NCBI GenBank assembly: GCA_001769195.1
Contig: MEOK01000032.1
Span: 1-64,000 of the forward strand
Length of the DNA: 64,000 nucleotides
Direction: 5' to 3'
Source of the DNA: Bacteroidetes bacterium GWF2_40_14
Lineage (GTDB): Bacteria; Bacteroidota; Bacteroidia; Bacteroidales; UBA932
The notes under the pieces were generated by a model, which had not been told where the DNA came from, did not search any database, and worked only from the letters and a program-made list of their open reading frames with translations. A program made the translations under genes and the position numbers. Of the stretch, positions 1 through 6,567 are shown one piece after another (position 1 is the stretch's first letter; every line of letters starts with the position of its first letter).

Positions 1-21
1 AGCTGCTTTTACTGATGTCAT
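1..21 (-). CDS. N-terminal tip of a minus-strand gene (partial)
   Basis: Only the first seven codons are in the window (reading MTSVKAA). The support is a good purine-rich ribosome-binding site (AAAGGA) six bases upstream of the ATG and a TAATTTTG box further upstream (plus-strand 40-47) that fits the Bacteroidota -7 element. Nothing can be said about function. It could be chance, but start, RBS and promoter spacing agree with each other. Confidence 0.4.
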
Positions 22-384
22 ATCCTTTTATTTTAAACGCAAAATTAAGGATCACAAATACATATAAAAAGGCGGGGCTCAATGAACGGTTACTGCATTC
101 AAGACAAAATTGTTCCGTAACCAGCAGATAATGTGCACAATGTTAAAACAACTGGCAGTTGAAATTTGCACCAATAGAACCCGCCAAGCCTCTTAACAAT
201 GCTCAAATAGGCGGGTTGTTTTTTTGTACTGCACAATTAGTCTCTCTTCTTTTTTATTGGACGAATTCTGTTAGTAACCATAAACATATGTAATGCTGAT
301 ATAAGTTTCCAAGACAATGATTTAACATGGTTTCAGGTAACGCTTCCAATACATCCGGCTTTTATTCAAATAAAGCCATTATTA
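22..384. other. Intergenic stretch without a recognised gene
   Basis: This stretch contains the promoter region of the minus-strand gene that leaves the window on the left, a strong plus-strand terminator hairpin (178-225), and no convincing ORF in the part before 240. From 241 a reading frame is open without an ATG up to the small ORF at 385, so the far right part may be a degraded 5' end of that gene. A short non-coding transcript ending at the terminator is possible. Confidence 0.5.
178..225 (+). terminator. Intrinsic terminator, no obvious upstream gene
   Basis: Perfect 8-bp arms AACCCGCC and GGCGGGTT are separated by a 24-base loop and followed by G then seven T. The orientation serves a plus-strand transcript, yet the nearest upstream gene runs the other way, so it either ends a small RNA transcribed from about 60-170 or is left over from a lost gene. 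Confidence 0.6.
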
Positions 385-627
385 TTGAATGAAATAATCG
401 AAAAGGCAGGCATTACAAGAACAGGAGGTATAGTTACCAGCCAAGAAAGTAATCAAGTTGAATTGCCACAATATTCTGATATTCAAATCTTAGATGTTTT
501 TAAATTGATCGCAGGTAATCAAATTAGTGCCATAGCTGGAGGTATAGCTGGAGGTATAGTTAACAAGTTTATTTGGGTTTTGGAAAACGCAGCGGCAGCA
601 AAAAAGCCGAAAAGAGATACTCAATAA
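385..627 (+). CDS. Small hypothetical protein, possibly a 3' gene fragment
   Basis: An 80-codon ORF starting with TTG and ending in a lysine-rich tail (KKPKRDTQ). It has one short glycine/isoleucine-rich stretch (residues about 47-60, with the repeat AGGIAGGI) that could be a membrane-inserting segment. The frame is open back to the stop at 238-240, with protein-like composition and no ATG, which suggests that the true 5' end has been lost. I do not recognise a family. It sits between an orphan terminator and a decayed regulator remnant, in a region that looks degraded. Confidence 0.3.
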   Translation: MNEIIEKAGITRTGGIVTSQESNQVELPQYSDIQILDVFKLIAGNQISAIAGGIAGGIVNKFIWVLENAAAAKKPKRDTQ

Positions 628-710
628 ACTAAATCTGGTAAACAACGCAAACAACTTTGAAACCTATATACAGCCATTGGTAACCCTAAATTGGCTCACA
701 ATTACTTTAA

Positions 711-905
711 CACTCTAAAGGACAGGTTGATACTTGGATTTTTAAAAAAAGCAAAATGGATCAAACTGTAGGAAGCCAAATTGATTTGAAAGAAGGGTTT
801 AAGGTGACTATTTGGAGGACTACTATACAAAAGGATTCTATTGATGACCGGACAAGTACCGGACAAGTACCGGACAAGTGTCAGAGTTGGCTAGAGAAAT
901 ATTAA
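711..905 (+). pseudogene. C-terminal remnant of an AlbA_2/AAA_4-type ATP-binding regulator
   Basis: A frame open from 711 to a TAA at 903-905 contains the string EGFKVTIWR followed by a TGQVPDK-type tail. In the large Schlafen-AlbA_2 / divergent AAA_4 putative regulator family the C-terminus typically has a GxFxVTLW-like strand followed by TGQV/TEKV-like repeats, so this looks like the last 60 or so residues of such a gene with the rest deleted. An internal ATG at 756 would give only 49 residues. The 11-bp tandem repeat at 847-879 lies in the tail and is out of frame with itself, a likely cause or consequence of decay. Assignment is by pattern memory only. Confidence 0.35.
847..879 (+). repeat. 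11-bp tandem repeat, three perfect copies
   Basis: ACCGGACAAGT occurs three times head to tail. Because 11 is not a multiple of three, each unit shifts the reading frame, so copy-number change would frameshift the remnant gene around it. Confidence 0.95.
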
Positions 906-965
906 TTGCCCTTAACTTTATAATGTATTTTATATAGTATTTCTTTATTTTTACACACTTTATAA

Positions 966-994
966 TTGTTTTTAAAATTTAATTTATACCTTTA
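966..994 (+). promoter_or_regulatory. Promoter of the YgiT-like/Panacea gene
   Basis: A TTG element at 966 is followed after 18 bases by TACCTTTA, close to the Bacteroidota -7 consensus TAnnTTTG. The predicted start of transcription is only about ten bases before the ATG at 1012. Confidence 0.45.
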
Positions 995-1011
995 CATCAA
1001 ACTTATAAGAA

Positions 1012-2022
1012 ATGAAAAGTCCAATTACCGGCAAAGAAATGGTTCTGATTAGAGAGAACAGGACCTTGTCGTTCCGCAAAGAGGAATTCGAAGTTGTTTA
1101 TCATCATTATAAATGTGAAGAAAGTGGAGAGTTCTTCACAACAACAGAACTGGACGAAATTAATCTCAATCAGTTGTATAATCAGTATAGAGCAGAGCAC
1201 AAGCTGCCTTTTCCTGAGGAGATTAAGCAGATAAGGGAAACGTATGATTTGCCAGCATCAAAAATGTCCGAAATACTTGGTTTTGGTGTAAACAGTTATA
1301 GAAATTATGAATCCGGTGAGGTTCCTAATCAGTCCAATGCAAAACTAATTCAGTTGGCTGCCGACCCAAAGGAGTTCAGAAAACTTATCGAACTAAGTGA
1401 TGCTTATCAGGGAAAGGCATTGGATAAAATATTGCATTCTATTGATAGTCTTATACATGAGCAAAAGCAAAGTAAAGGTAAAACTCAAATCGAAAATTAT
1501 CTGATAGGGCTAAAGGCTCCATGTTCAATAACTGGGTTCAAAAGGCCTGATTTTGAAAAATTTACTGAGATGGTAGTATTTTTCACTGCAAAGCAGGAGC
1601 AATGGAAAACAAAACTAAATAAGTTATTATTTTATGCCGACTTCTCTATGTACGCCCAAAGCGGAATGTCTATAAGCGGAGTTCAATACAGGGCAATACC
1701 AAAAGGACCCGTTCCTAAAAATTATCAGGGTTTATTTGAATATCTGGTCAGTAAAGAGGATATTATCATAGAATACGAAACATTCACCAGTGGTAATATG
1801 GGTGAGTTGTTTAAACCAAATCCAAATCGACCTTTCAAATCAGATCTGTTTTCCCAAAAAGAGTTACTCGTTCTTGAGGAAATTTCCCAACGATTCAGCA
1901 AGACAACAACACAGGAAATAGTAGATGCCAGTCATAAAGAAAAGGCCTGGATAGAAAATTCTGAAGGGAATAAGATTATTGATTATAAGTATGGGTTTGA
2001 GTTGAATTATTTGCAATTGTAA
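1012..2022 (+). CDS. YgiT-like / XRE / Panacea (SocA-type) antitoxin protein
   Basis: A 336-residue protein with three parts. Residues 1-60 resemble the YgiT/MqsA zinc-finger region, but only one cysteine remains (KCEESG), so metal binding is probably lost. Residues about 68-120 form an XRE helix-turn-helix (SKMSEILGFGVNSYRNYESG). Residues about 190-310 match the Panacea domain (DUF4065, SocA type), with the KLNKLLFYADF helix and the GPVPKNY turn. Panacea proteins act as antitoxins, sometimes as protease adaptors, and usually repress their own operon. The next gene on the same strand (sce7726 family) starts 115 bp later, so it is the best candidate for a regulated or neutralised partner, although no classical toxin is seen. 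Confidence 0.8.
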   Translation: MKSPITGKEMVLIRENRTLSFRKEEFEVVYHHYKCEESGEFFTTTELDEINLNQLYNQYRAEHKLPFPEEIKQIRETYDLPASKMSEILGFGVNSYRNYESGEVPNQSNAKLIQLAADPKEFRKLIELSDAYQGKALDKILHSIDSLIHEQKQSKGKTQIENYLIGLKAPCSITGFKRPDFEKFTEMVVFFTAKQEQWKTKLNKLLFYADFSMYAQSGMSISGVQYRAIPKGPVPKNYQGLFEYLVSKEDIIIEYETFTSGNMGELFKPNPNRPFKSDLFSQKELLVLEEISQRFSKTTTQEIVDASHKEKAWIENSEGNKIIDYKYGFELNYLQL

Positions 2023-2103
2023 TTCTTGTTGATTTTGAAATCGGGGAGTGTGTTGTTTATCCGAGGGGATGTTTCTGAAGCCAAAAAAATCAATTTGATT
2101 TTT

Positions 2104-2111
2104 TATCTTTG
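2104..2111 (+). promoter_or_regulatory. -7 element for the sce7726-family gene
   Basis: TATCTTTG fits TAnnTTTG perfectly, 25 bp before the ATG at 2137. A -33 TTTG at the usual distance is not present, so the site is only half supported, but it favours 2137 over the upstream start in the ORF track. Confidence 0.4.
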
Positions 2112-2136
2112 TAATAAGAAAGATAGCAAATCAATA

Positions 2137-2874
2137 ATGGATTATTCAGCTTTAGCAAAATCATACAATACATTAGATTATCCTTATAAACTTAGGGAGA
2201 CGCTTAAAGCTTTTTATAAGTCTGATGATTACAACCATTTGACTAAATACGAGTTGATTAAAACAATTAACAAAACCCTTATCAATAATTATGAGGGGGA
2301 GCAGGTTATAAAATATAAACTTGCTAAGGAGTTTATAAAGAAAAATTATGTCGCCGCTTTTGAAGTCAGAGCAAAAAATAGTCGAGCAGATTTTCTTGTA
2401 ATAAACGGTTTTACTCAATCATTTGAGGTTAAGTCTAAAATTGATAATTTGAACCGATTAGGTAAACAAGCTAGTGCTTATGGCGATGTGTTTGAATTTA
2501 ACACAGTTGTTACGGATCCTATACACCTTGATGCGGTAAAAGGCATATTACCTGCACACTATGGAATCTGGTGCTTTGAAGGGAAAAAGAAAATTGTTTA
2601 TCGGGAGGCAAAATTCAGTCCAAATTTATGCTCAAGAGAACAATTATGCCTTTTTAATAAAAAGGAGCTATACTTCCATTTTAATCAAACAGACATAGAA
2701 TTAATAGTGGAAAGATCATCAAAAGAAGAGATAAACGCAAATTTAAAAGCTGCTCTCAAAAAAAGATATAGTGCAAGGTGGACTTTTGTTCAGTCAAATT
2801 GGGGTAGAATATTTCCTATAGATGTTCAATTTTTTTTTAACACAAACATCCGACCGGAGTTGATTTATAGCTGA
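2137..2874 (+). CDS. sce7726 family protein with PD-(D/E)XK-like core
   Basis: 245 residues from the ATG at 2137 (MDYSALAK); the ORF track start at 2026 would add a leader that overlaps a plausible promoter. The N-terminal half is helical. The centre holds RADFLVING, then FEVKSKIDNLNRLGKQ, then a strand FNTVVTD: an Asp on a strand followed by E-x-K on the next is the PD-(D/E)XK nuclease signature, and this string is typical of the sce7726 family. Family members are commonly found beside beta/sce7725 proteins, and here such a gene lies convergently, the two stop codons overlapping by 10 bp. Substrate and role are unknown; nuclease activity is inference from the motif. Confidence 0.72.
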   Translation: MDYSALAKSYNTLDYPYKLRETLKAFYKSDDYNHLTKYELIKTINKTLINNYEGEQVIKYKLAKEFIKKNYVAAFEVRAKNSRADFLVINGFTQSFEVKSKIDNLNRLGKQASAYGDVFEFNTVVTDPIHLDAVKGILPAHYGIWCFEGKKKIVYREAKFSPNLCSREQLCLFNKKELYFHFNQTDIELIVERSSKEEINANLKAALKKRYSARWTFVQSNWGRIFPIDVQFFFNTNIRPELIYS

Positions 2875-2903
2875 TGTGATAATTGGTCAACTCTTATTTT
2901 TTC
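2857..2903. terminator. Bidirectional terminator between convergent sce7726 and beta genes
   Basis: GAGTTGA (2857-2863) pairs with TCAACTC (2887-2893), followed by TTATTTTTTC for the plus strand. The hairpin overlaps the last codons of both genes. On the minus strand the bases after the stem are AT-poor, so it works best for the plus-strand transcript. Confidence 0.5.
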
Positions 2904-3965
2904 ACGCATACAATATAGGTAGTGATCCATAGCAATTTTCTTAAATTTTGCCTGGCTCTTACCACTTTCTAAACCATTATTAATGTTTAATAGAGTTATA
3001 TATCCCTGATTGTTCTCTGACAAATAAACAGGAGATGAGTTTAACATCCTTTGAGTGGCCGGAGATGAGAGAACATCTGGAACTATCGTGTTTTTAAATT
3101 CAGATAGATCCTTTTTAATACTAGCTTTAAATCCATAATATTGGTTTTCAACAGCGTCGTAATAAATAAAACCAGGGCTTATAGTTCCTCCCGCTGTCAA
3201 ATCGTCTTTTTTAATCCCCACATAATCACCCGTCACATTTACACCAAATCCTTCAATAATTTCGTTGTCTATTTGGCTATTATCTGCTTCAAAAACAACC
3301 TGAGCATGCTCTAAATTAACATTTTGAATTTCTGTATTTATTGCACTTCTCAATAGGATTTTGCAACAACTAGTGAAGCCTTTTAACACAGCAACAATTG
3401 GACGTAATGGAGGGCTTTTATAATATGGTATTATTTGGTCAAGATCAATTATTATAAAATCATCTTCTCTTACTAACCCTTGAACAACAGGAAAATCAAC
3501 ACTGAAAGTTTGGGGGTATAATCTAAATGCTATCGAGTTGAACTTTGGTCTAATTAAACCTTCCTGTTTCTGAATTGTATTTTCCTCCCCCGTCTTAAGC
3601 AAGTATGATGAAATAACTGGAATTATCTTATGTTTTTGAGAACTTAGATAATTAATGTATTGACAACGCTTTTCGATATTATTAATGACACCTAATGAAA
3701 AGGACACAACTTCGTCTTTCATTGAACCAGATTCTTTAAGATAAACAGGTAGGTCAACAAAAACACGTTTAGCTTTGATGTTTGTAATTAAATCTAAATG
3801 AATATCCTTAAATGATCTTTGGACATCTGATTTACGTGATCGATCATGTTCCTTAATTATTTCTAAAAGTGGATAGATTCTATCCTGGAAATCAAATGAT
3901 CGTAAAACAATATTCTCCTGTTGTCTTACCCTGAATGTGGGCATATAAACCAAGTTAGTTTCCAT
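2865..3965 (-). CDS. Beta family protein (T4 beta-like, sce7725-like)
   Basis: 366 residues. The N-terminus (YMPTFRVRQQE, then RIYPLLEIIKE) matches the start of the phage T4 beta protein family, where a short strand and an Arg-rich turn are followed by a P-L-L/I-E strand. Middle segments (VFVDLPVYL, DDFIIIDLD, QVVFEADNSQ) look like successive strands of a TIM-barrel-like fold. Its start overlaps the end of the upstream cyclase-like gene by 11 bp, so the two are cotranscribed and probably translationally coupled. Beta and sce7726 proteins are recurrent neighbours in bacterial genomes, but the pair has no established function that I know. No membrane segment or known catalytic motif is visible. 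Confidence 0.68.
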   Translation of the reverse strand: METNLVYMPTFRVRQQENIVLRSFDFQDRIYPLLEIIKEHDRSRKSDVQRSFKDIHLDLITNIKAKRVFVDLPVYLKESGSMKDEVVSFSLGVINNIEKRCQYINYLSSQKHKIIPVISSYLLKTGEENTIQKQEGLIRPKFNSIAFRLYPQTFSVDFPVVQGLVREDDFIIIDLDQIIPYYKSPPLRPIVAVLKGFTSCCKILLRSAINTEIQNVNLEHAQVVFEADNSQIDNEIIEGFGVNVTGDYVGIKKDDLTAGGTISPGFIYYDAVENQYYGFKASIKKDLSEFKNTIVPDVLSSPATQRMLNSSPVYLSENNQGYITLLNINNGLESGKSQAKFKKIAMDHYLYCMREKIRVDQLSHQL

Positions 3966-4803
3966 ATGAAATCTTTAATTGTTGAATACTTGTAATGAAC
4001 TCGTCTGTCGCCTCAAAATTCTCATCTAAGAAAGCCAGGGTTTCTGTATATGTATCTATGAAGGCATTGAATTCCTTGGCTAACCATTGGTATTTTGAAT
4101 AAATTCTCTCGCTTTCAGCATTCTTTAGTAAGTTTTCTTTAATGTTCGTATAGTAGCTTTCAAAGAATTCTTCTTTATTTTCTACTTTGAAAATATGATT
4201 GAAAACATTGAGATACTTCACTTCGCAACTTTTTTTTATTAGCGAATCTATTAATATCGAATAGTAAGGGCCATCATTATCAATAGAGTAAACCTTAAAT
4301 TGTTTTACAAAGTTATTTGAAAGTACAATTCTTGGAAAAACAGACTGACTAGTTTCAATCTTATACGCTTCGGCTAAAGGTGTACCTAGGGCTATTGATG
4401 ACTTATCAATAAATAATCCATAATCAATCCCTCCCCTTAGAAAATAGCCCTTCTGAACAAATTCAAAATAAAGTTCAGAGATTACAAGCAATAATTCTAA
4501 AAGTGATTTTTCTTTACTTGAATTAATATTGTTCGCGGTAATACAAATATTGTCACTAAAAAGGTAGTAACTAAATTTATCTGGGTTTAACTTTGAGATA
4601 GCAGAATTAAAAGTCTCAATAAAGTCATTTGCCATACGAGAATAATAAAACGAGTTCCCATTATCTTCAGATTGTTCGTCAATGTGGGAGTCCTTAAAAT
4701 TTACAGCTTCACGCTCAAATTCCAAAAGTTTAGATTGAAACCCTAAAACATCTAAGAACGCTACAGCTCTTTCTCCATAAATGTATTCGTAATCATTCGT
4801 CAT
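3955..4803 (-). CDS. Class III nucleotide cyclase-like protein
   Basis: 282 residues from the ATG at 4803 (MTNDYEYIYG); the track start 11 codons upstream is less likely. The motifs line up with the class III cyclase core in order: AFLDVLGF (canonical FxDxxGF, first metal Asp), YYLFSDNICI (canonical GD, second metal Asp), FLRGGIDYG (canonical RxGIxxG), and LGTPLAEAYKIE (canonical GxxVNxAxRLE). No receptor, HAMP or GAF domain is fused, so the protein is a free-standing soluble cyclase, as in Pycsar defence cyclases. It is cotranscribed with the beta-family gene. Which nucleotide it would cyclise, and whether it is active, cannot be told; the Gly of the GD turn is Ser here. Confidence 0.55.
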   Translation of the reverse strand: MTNDYEYIYGERAVAFLDVLGFQSKLLEFEREAVNFKDSHIDEQSEDNGNSFYYSRMANDFIETFNSAISKLNPDKFSYYLFSDNICITANNINSSKEKSLLELLLVISELYFEFVQKGYFLRGGIDYGLFIDKSSIALGTPLAEAYKIETSQSVFPRIVLSNNFVKQFKVYSIDNDGPYYSILIDSLIKKSCEVKYLNVFNHIFKVENKEEFFESYYTNIKENLLKNAESERIYSKYQWLAKEFNAFIDTYTETLAFLDENFEATDEFITSIQQLKISYGN

Positions 4804-4835
4804 AAACACTTTCTTCCTCAAACTGTTACACCGCA

Positions 4836-4843
4836 TAAAGATA
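4836..4843 (-). promoter_or_regulatory. -7 element of the cyclase-like/beta operon
   Basis: On the minus strand TATCTTTA, one base from TAnnTTTG, with a TTTC 19 bases upstream. Spacing to the ATG at 4803 is about 32 bases. Confidence 0.35.
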
Positions 4844-4951
4844 TAAATTTAATACGAAACAGGAAAGATATTATCTGATTTATATTCCAAATGTTTTTTG
4901 TTTACGATTATTCAATGGATGTTATCAAATCCAAACACAATAATGTTGGTA

Positions 4952-6052
4952 CTATGTTTTCCCTGACAAATCTACTGGTACCAGAAACCTTTTCCCGACG
5001 TTGTATTTGATGAGTTTTTTATGCTGTAGTCTTCCGACTATCATTGCGGGATGGGTATTTATTTGATTTGCATATTCCAGAATATCAGGCTCTGTCAGTA
5101 TCCCTTTTGCCAGTAACTGCTTCTCTTCCGAGATCGAGAATGTCCATTTTACAGCAAAATTATCGGCTTCCTGCTCTTTGTCGGGACTCACTTCACAATT
5201 CTCTACATTTTCCAGAAATACATCCTTCTTTCCATGCAGTAAAATGTGACCTATCTCATGGAAAAATGTGAACCAAAAGCTGTCGTTCCTTTTGTATCTA
5301 CCCGATATCTGGATTACCGGATTATTATTAATCCATCGGGTTGCGCCACTTACTGGAGCATGTGGCAGGCATGGCGTAAATATGATTTTAACCCCTACTT
5401 TCAGACATACAGCTTGCAGCTTTACAAAAAAATCATCCGGATGTTTTGCCATTAACAGTTTAAGTTCCGGAAGTATGGCTCTCAATCCTGCTTCCGAATA
5501 ACAATTGCTCTCCATTTTGGCAGCAGCTACTTCACCATGACGCAACCATGCAGAAATCGAATGAGGCTGTTGGGTATTTTTTAAAGAAATTCTGAAAGCT
5601 GTTTTTAACTCCTGATTCAGATAGTAGTCCTCCCATGCCTTATGATTACTTATACAAAAAAATGACAACAACTCCTTAGTCTTTTCCTCCCAATCCTGCT
5701 TTTCTGAAATCCAGCCAAGCTTAACCATCTCCTTAATGGGAAATAATTTAGCCCAGACAATAGAGTTTCCTACTAACCTGTTATTTTCTAGTCTGGCAAG
5801 ATATTCATCGAACTCACTCTGCTGTTTCAGCCAAAAATGAGCAGGAATTTTAAGAACATGCTCAAATTTAACCGCCATTTCCGGCGTGATAGAGCTTTTC
5901 GCAGACAATACCGCAATGATGGTTTTCTCCGGCTTGTTTGTCCTGACAGAAAACTCCTTTGGCCCCATACCCAATTCTTCCAGCTTCTCAGCCAGAGTCT
6001 CACCCGGATGAAATTGAATCTGAGGAAGGTATTGATTTGATTTTGTTGCCAT
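4952..6052 (-). CDS. HigA-like antitoxin with ImmA/IrrE metallopeptidase domain
   Basis: 366 residues. Residues about 12-90 are an HigA-type XRE domain (FHPGETLAEKLEELGM, then KIPAHFWLKQQ). Residues about 215-310 are an ImmA/IrrE-type zinc peptidase: the strand WFTFFHEIGHILLHGK carries HExxH, and EKEQEADNFAVKW supplies the third ligand. It lies 11 bp downstream of the RelE-like toxin gene, in the toxin-first order of higBA operons. The XRE part should bind the palindrome on the operon promoter. Whether the peptidase cleaves the toxin, the antitoxin itself or another repressor is unknown. Confidence 0.85.
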   Translation of the reverse strand: MATKSNQYLPQIQFHPGETLAEKLEELGMGPKEFSVRTNKPEKTIIAVLSAKSSITPEMAVKFEHVLKIPAHFWLKQQSEFDEYLARLENNRLVGNSIVWAKLFPIKEMVKLGWISEKQDWEEKTKELLSFFCISNHKAWEDYYLNQELKTAFRISLKNTQQPHSISAWLRHGEVAAAKMESNCYSEAGLRAILPELKLLMAKHPDDFFVKLQAVCLKVGVKIIFTPCLPHAPVSGATRWINNNPVIQISGRYKRNDSFWFTFFHEIGHILLHGKKDVFLENVENCEVSPDKEQEADNFAVKWTFSISEEKQLLAKGILTEPDILEYANQINTHPAMIVGRLQHKKLIKYNVGKRFLVPVDLSGKT

Positions 6053-6063
6053 GGTTCTGTTTG

Positions 6064-6399
6064 TTATTTATGATAATCTGTTATTTCTATTATTTCTATT
6101 CCTTTGATCTCACACCAGATGCAAATTCCATTTGCATCTTCGGGGACAGGATCTTCATGAGGCTCAAATATAAGGCGATACGGCTGCTCAAGATCGCATG
6201 CCCATTGTCCTTTTCTATTTTCAGTAAGTTCATGAAAGTGTCCCGGTAAATTTCTGACATCCTCTAACGTAACAGCTAATCGCAATGCCTCTAACCGTAT
6301 TTGAAAACGTTTAGCACAAGTTGTTCCCAGCTCTTTATGACATTTTGCGGGGTTATTTGCTATTCGCTCGAGCTTATTAGTTCTAAACGTAATATTCAC
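6064..6399 (-). CDS. RelE/ParE superfamily toxin (HigB-like, killer-suppression type)
   Basis: 111 residues starting with GTG. The fold signature is N-terminal helices (NKLERIANNPAKC), then LPGHFHELTENRKGQWACDL and YRLIFEP, then a terminal strand IEIIEITDYHK, as in the RelE/ParE-like proteins annotated as killer suppression or HigB-type toxins. They are mRNA interferases or close relatives. The gene is first in a two-gene operon with the HigA-like antitoxin. The -7 box ends two bases before the GTG, so the mRNA may be leaderless. Confidence 0.8.
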   Translation of the reverse strand: MNITFRTNKLERIANNPAKCHKELGTTCAKRFQIRLEALRLAVTLEDVRNLPGHFHELTENRKGQWACDLEQPYRLIFEPHEDPVPEDANGICIWCEIKGIEIIEITDYHK

Positions 6400-6401
6400 A
6401 A

Positions 6402-6431
6402 CAAAGATAATTAAACATTTTTGACTTACAA
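6402..6431 (-). promoter_or_regulatory. Promoter of the higBA-like operon
   Basis: On the minus strand TTG, 19 bases, then TATCTTTG, a full match to the Bacteroidota -7 box. The -7 box ends at 6402 and the GTG start is at 6399, so transcription would begin at or just after the start codon. Confidence 0.6.
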
Positions 6432-6444
6432 CATGTGTAAGTCA
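6422..6444. promoter_or_regulatory. Palindromic operator of the higBA-like operon
   Basis: Perfect 9-bp arms TGACTTACA and TGTAAGTCA around a 5-base centre. The -33 element of the promoter lies within the palindrome, so bound antitoxin would block RNA polymerase. This is the classical arrangement for HigA autoregulation. Confidence 0.65.
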
Positions 6445-6567
6445 TTTTATAATAGGCAACCACTGTGTAAAGATAGCAACAAACTATTTAATAGCTGATT
6501 GCCTCCTTTGTAAATATAGAATATTAAAAAATATTTTGCCGATTTTGAATAATGAAATACTTATCTG

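Noticed and set aside
661-771. 36-residue frame reading NPKLAHNYFNTLKDRLILGF-like text
   Set aside because: It looks protein-like but has no start, is short, and lies in a different frame from the regulator remnant, so it may be chance or part of the same decay.
2094-2097. TTTG as -33 element for the sce7726-family gene
   Set aside because: It is only six bases from the -7 box, far too close for a promoter.
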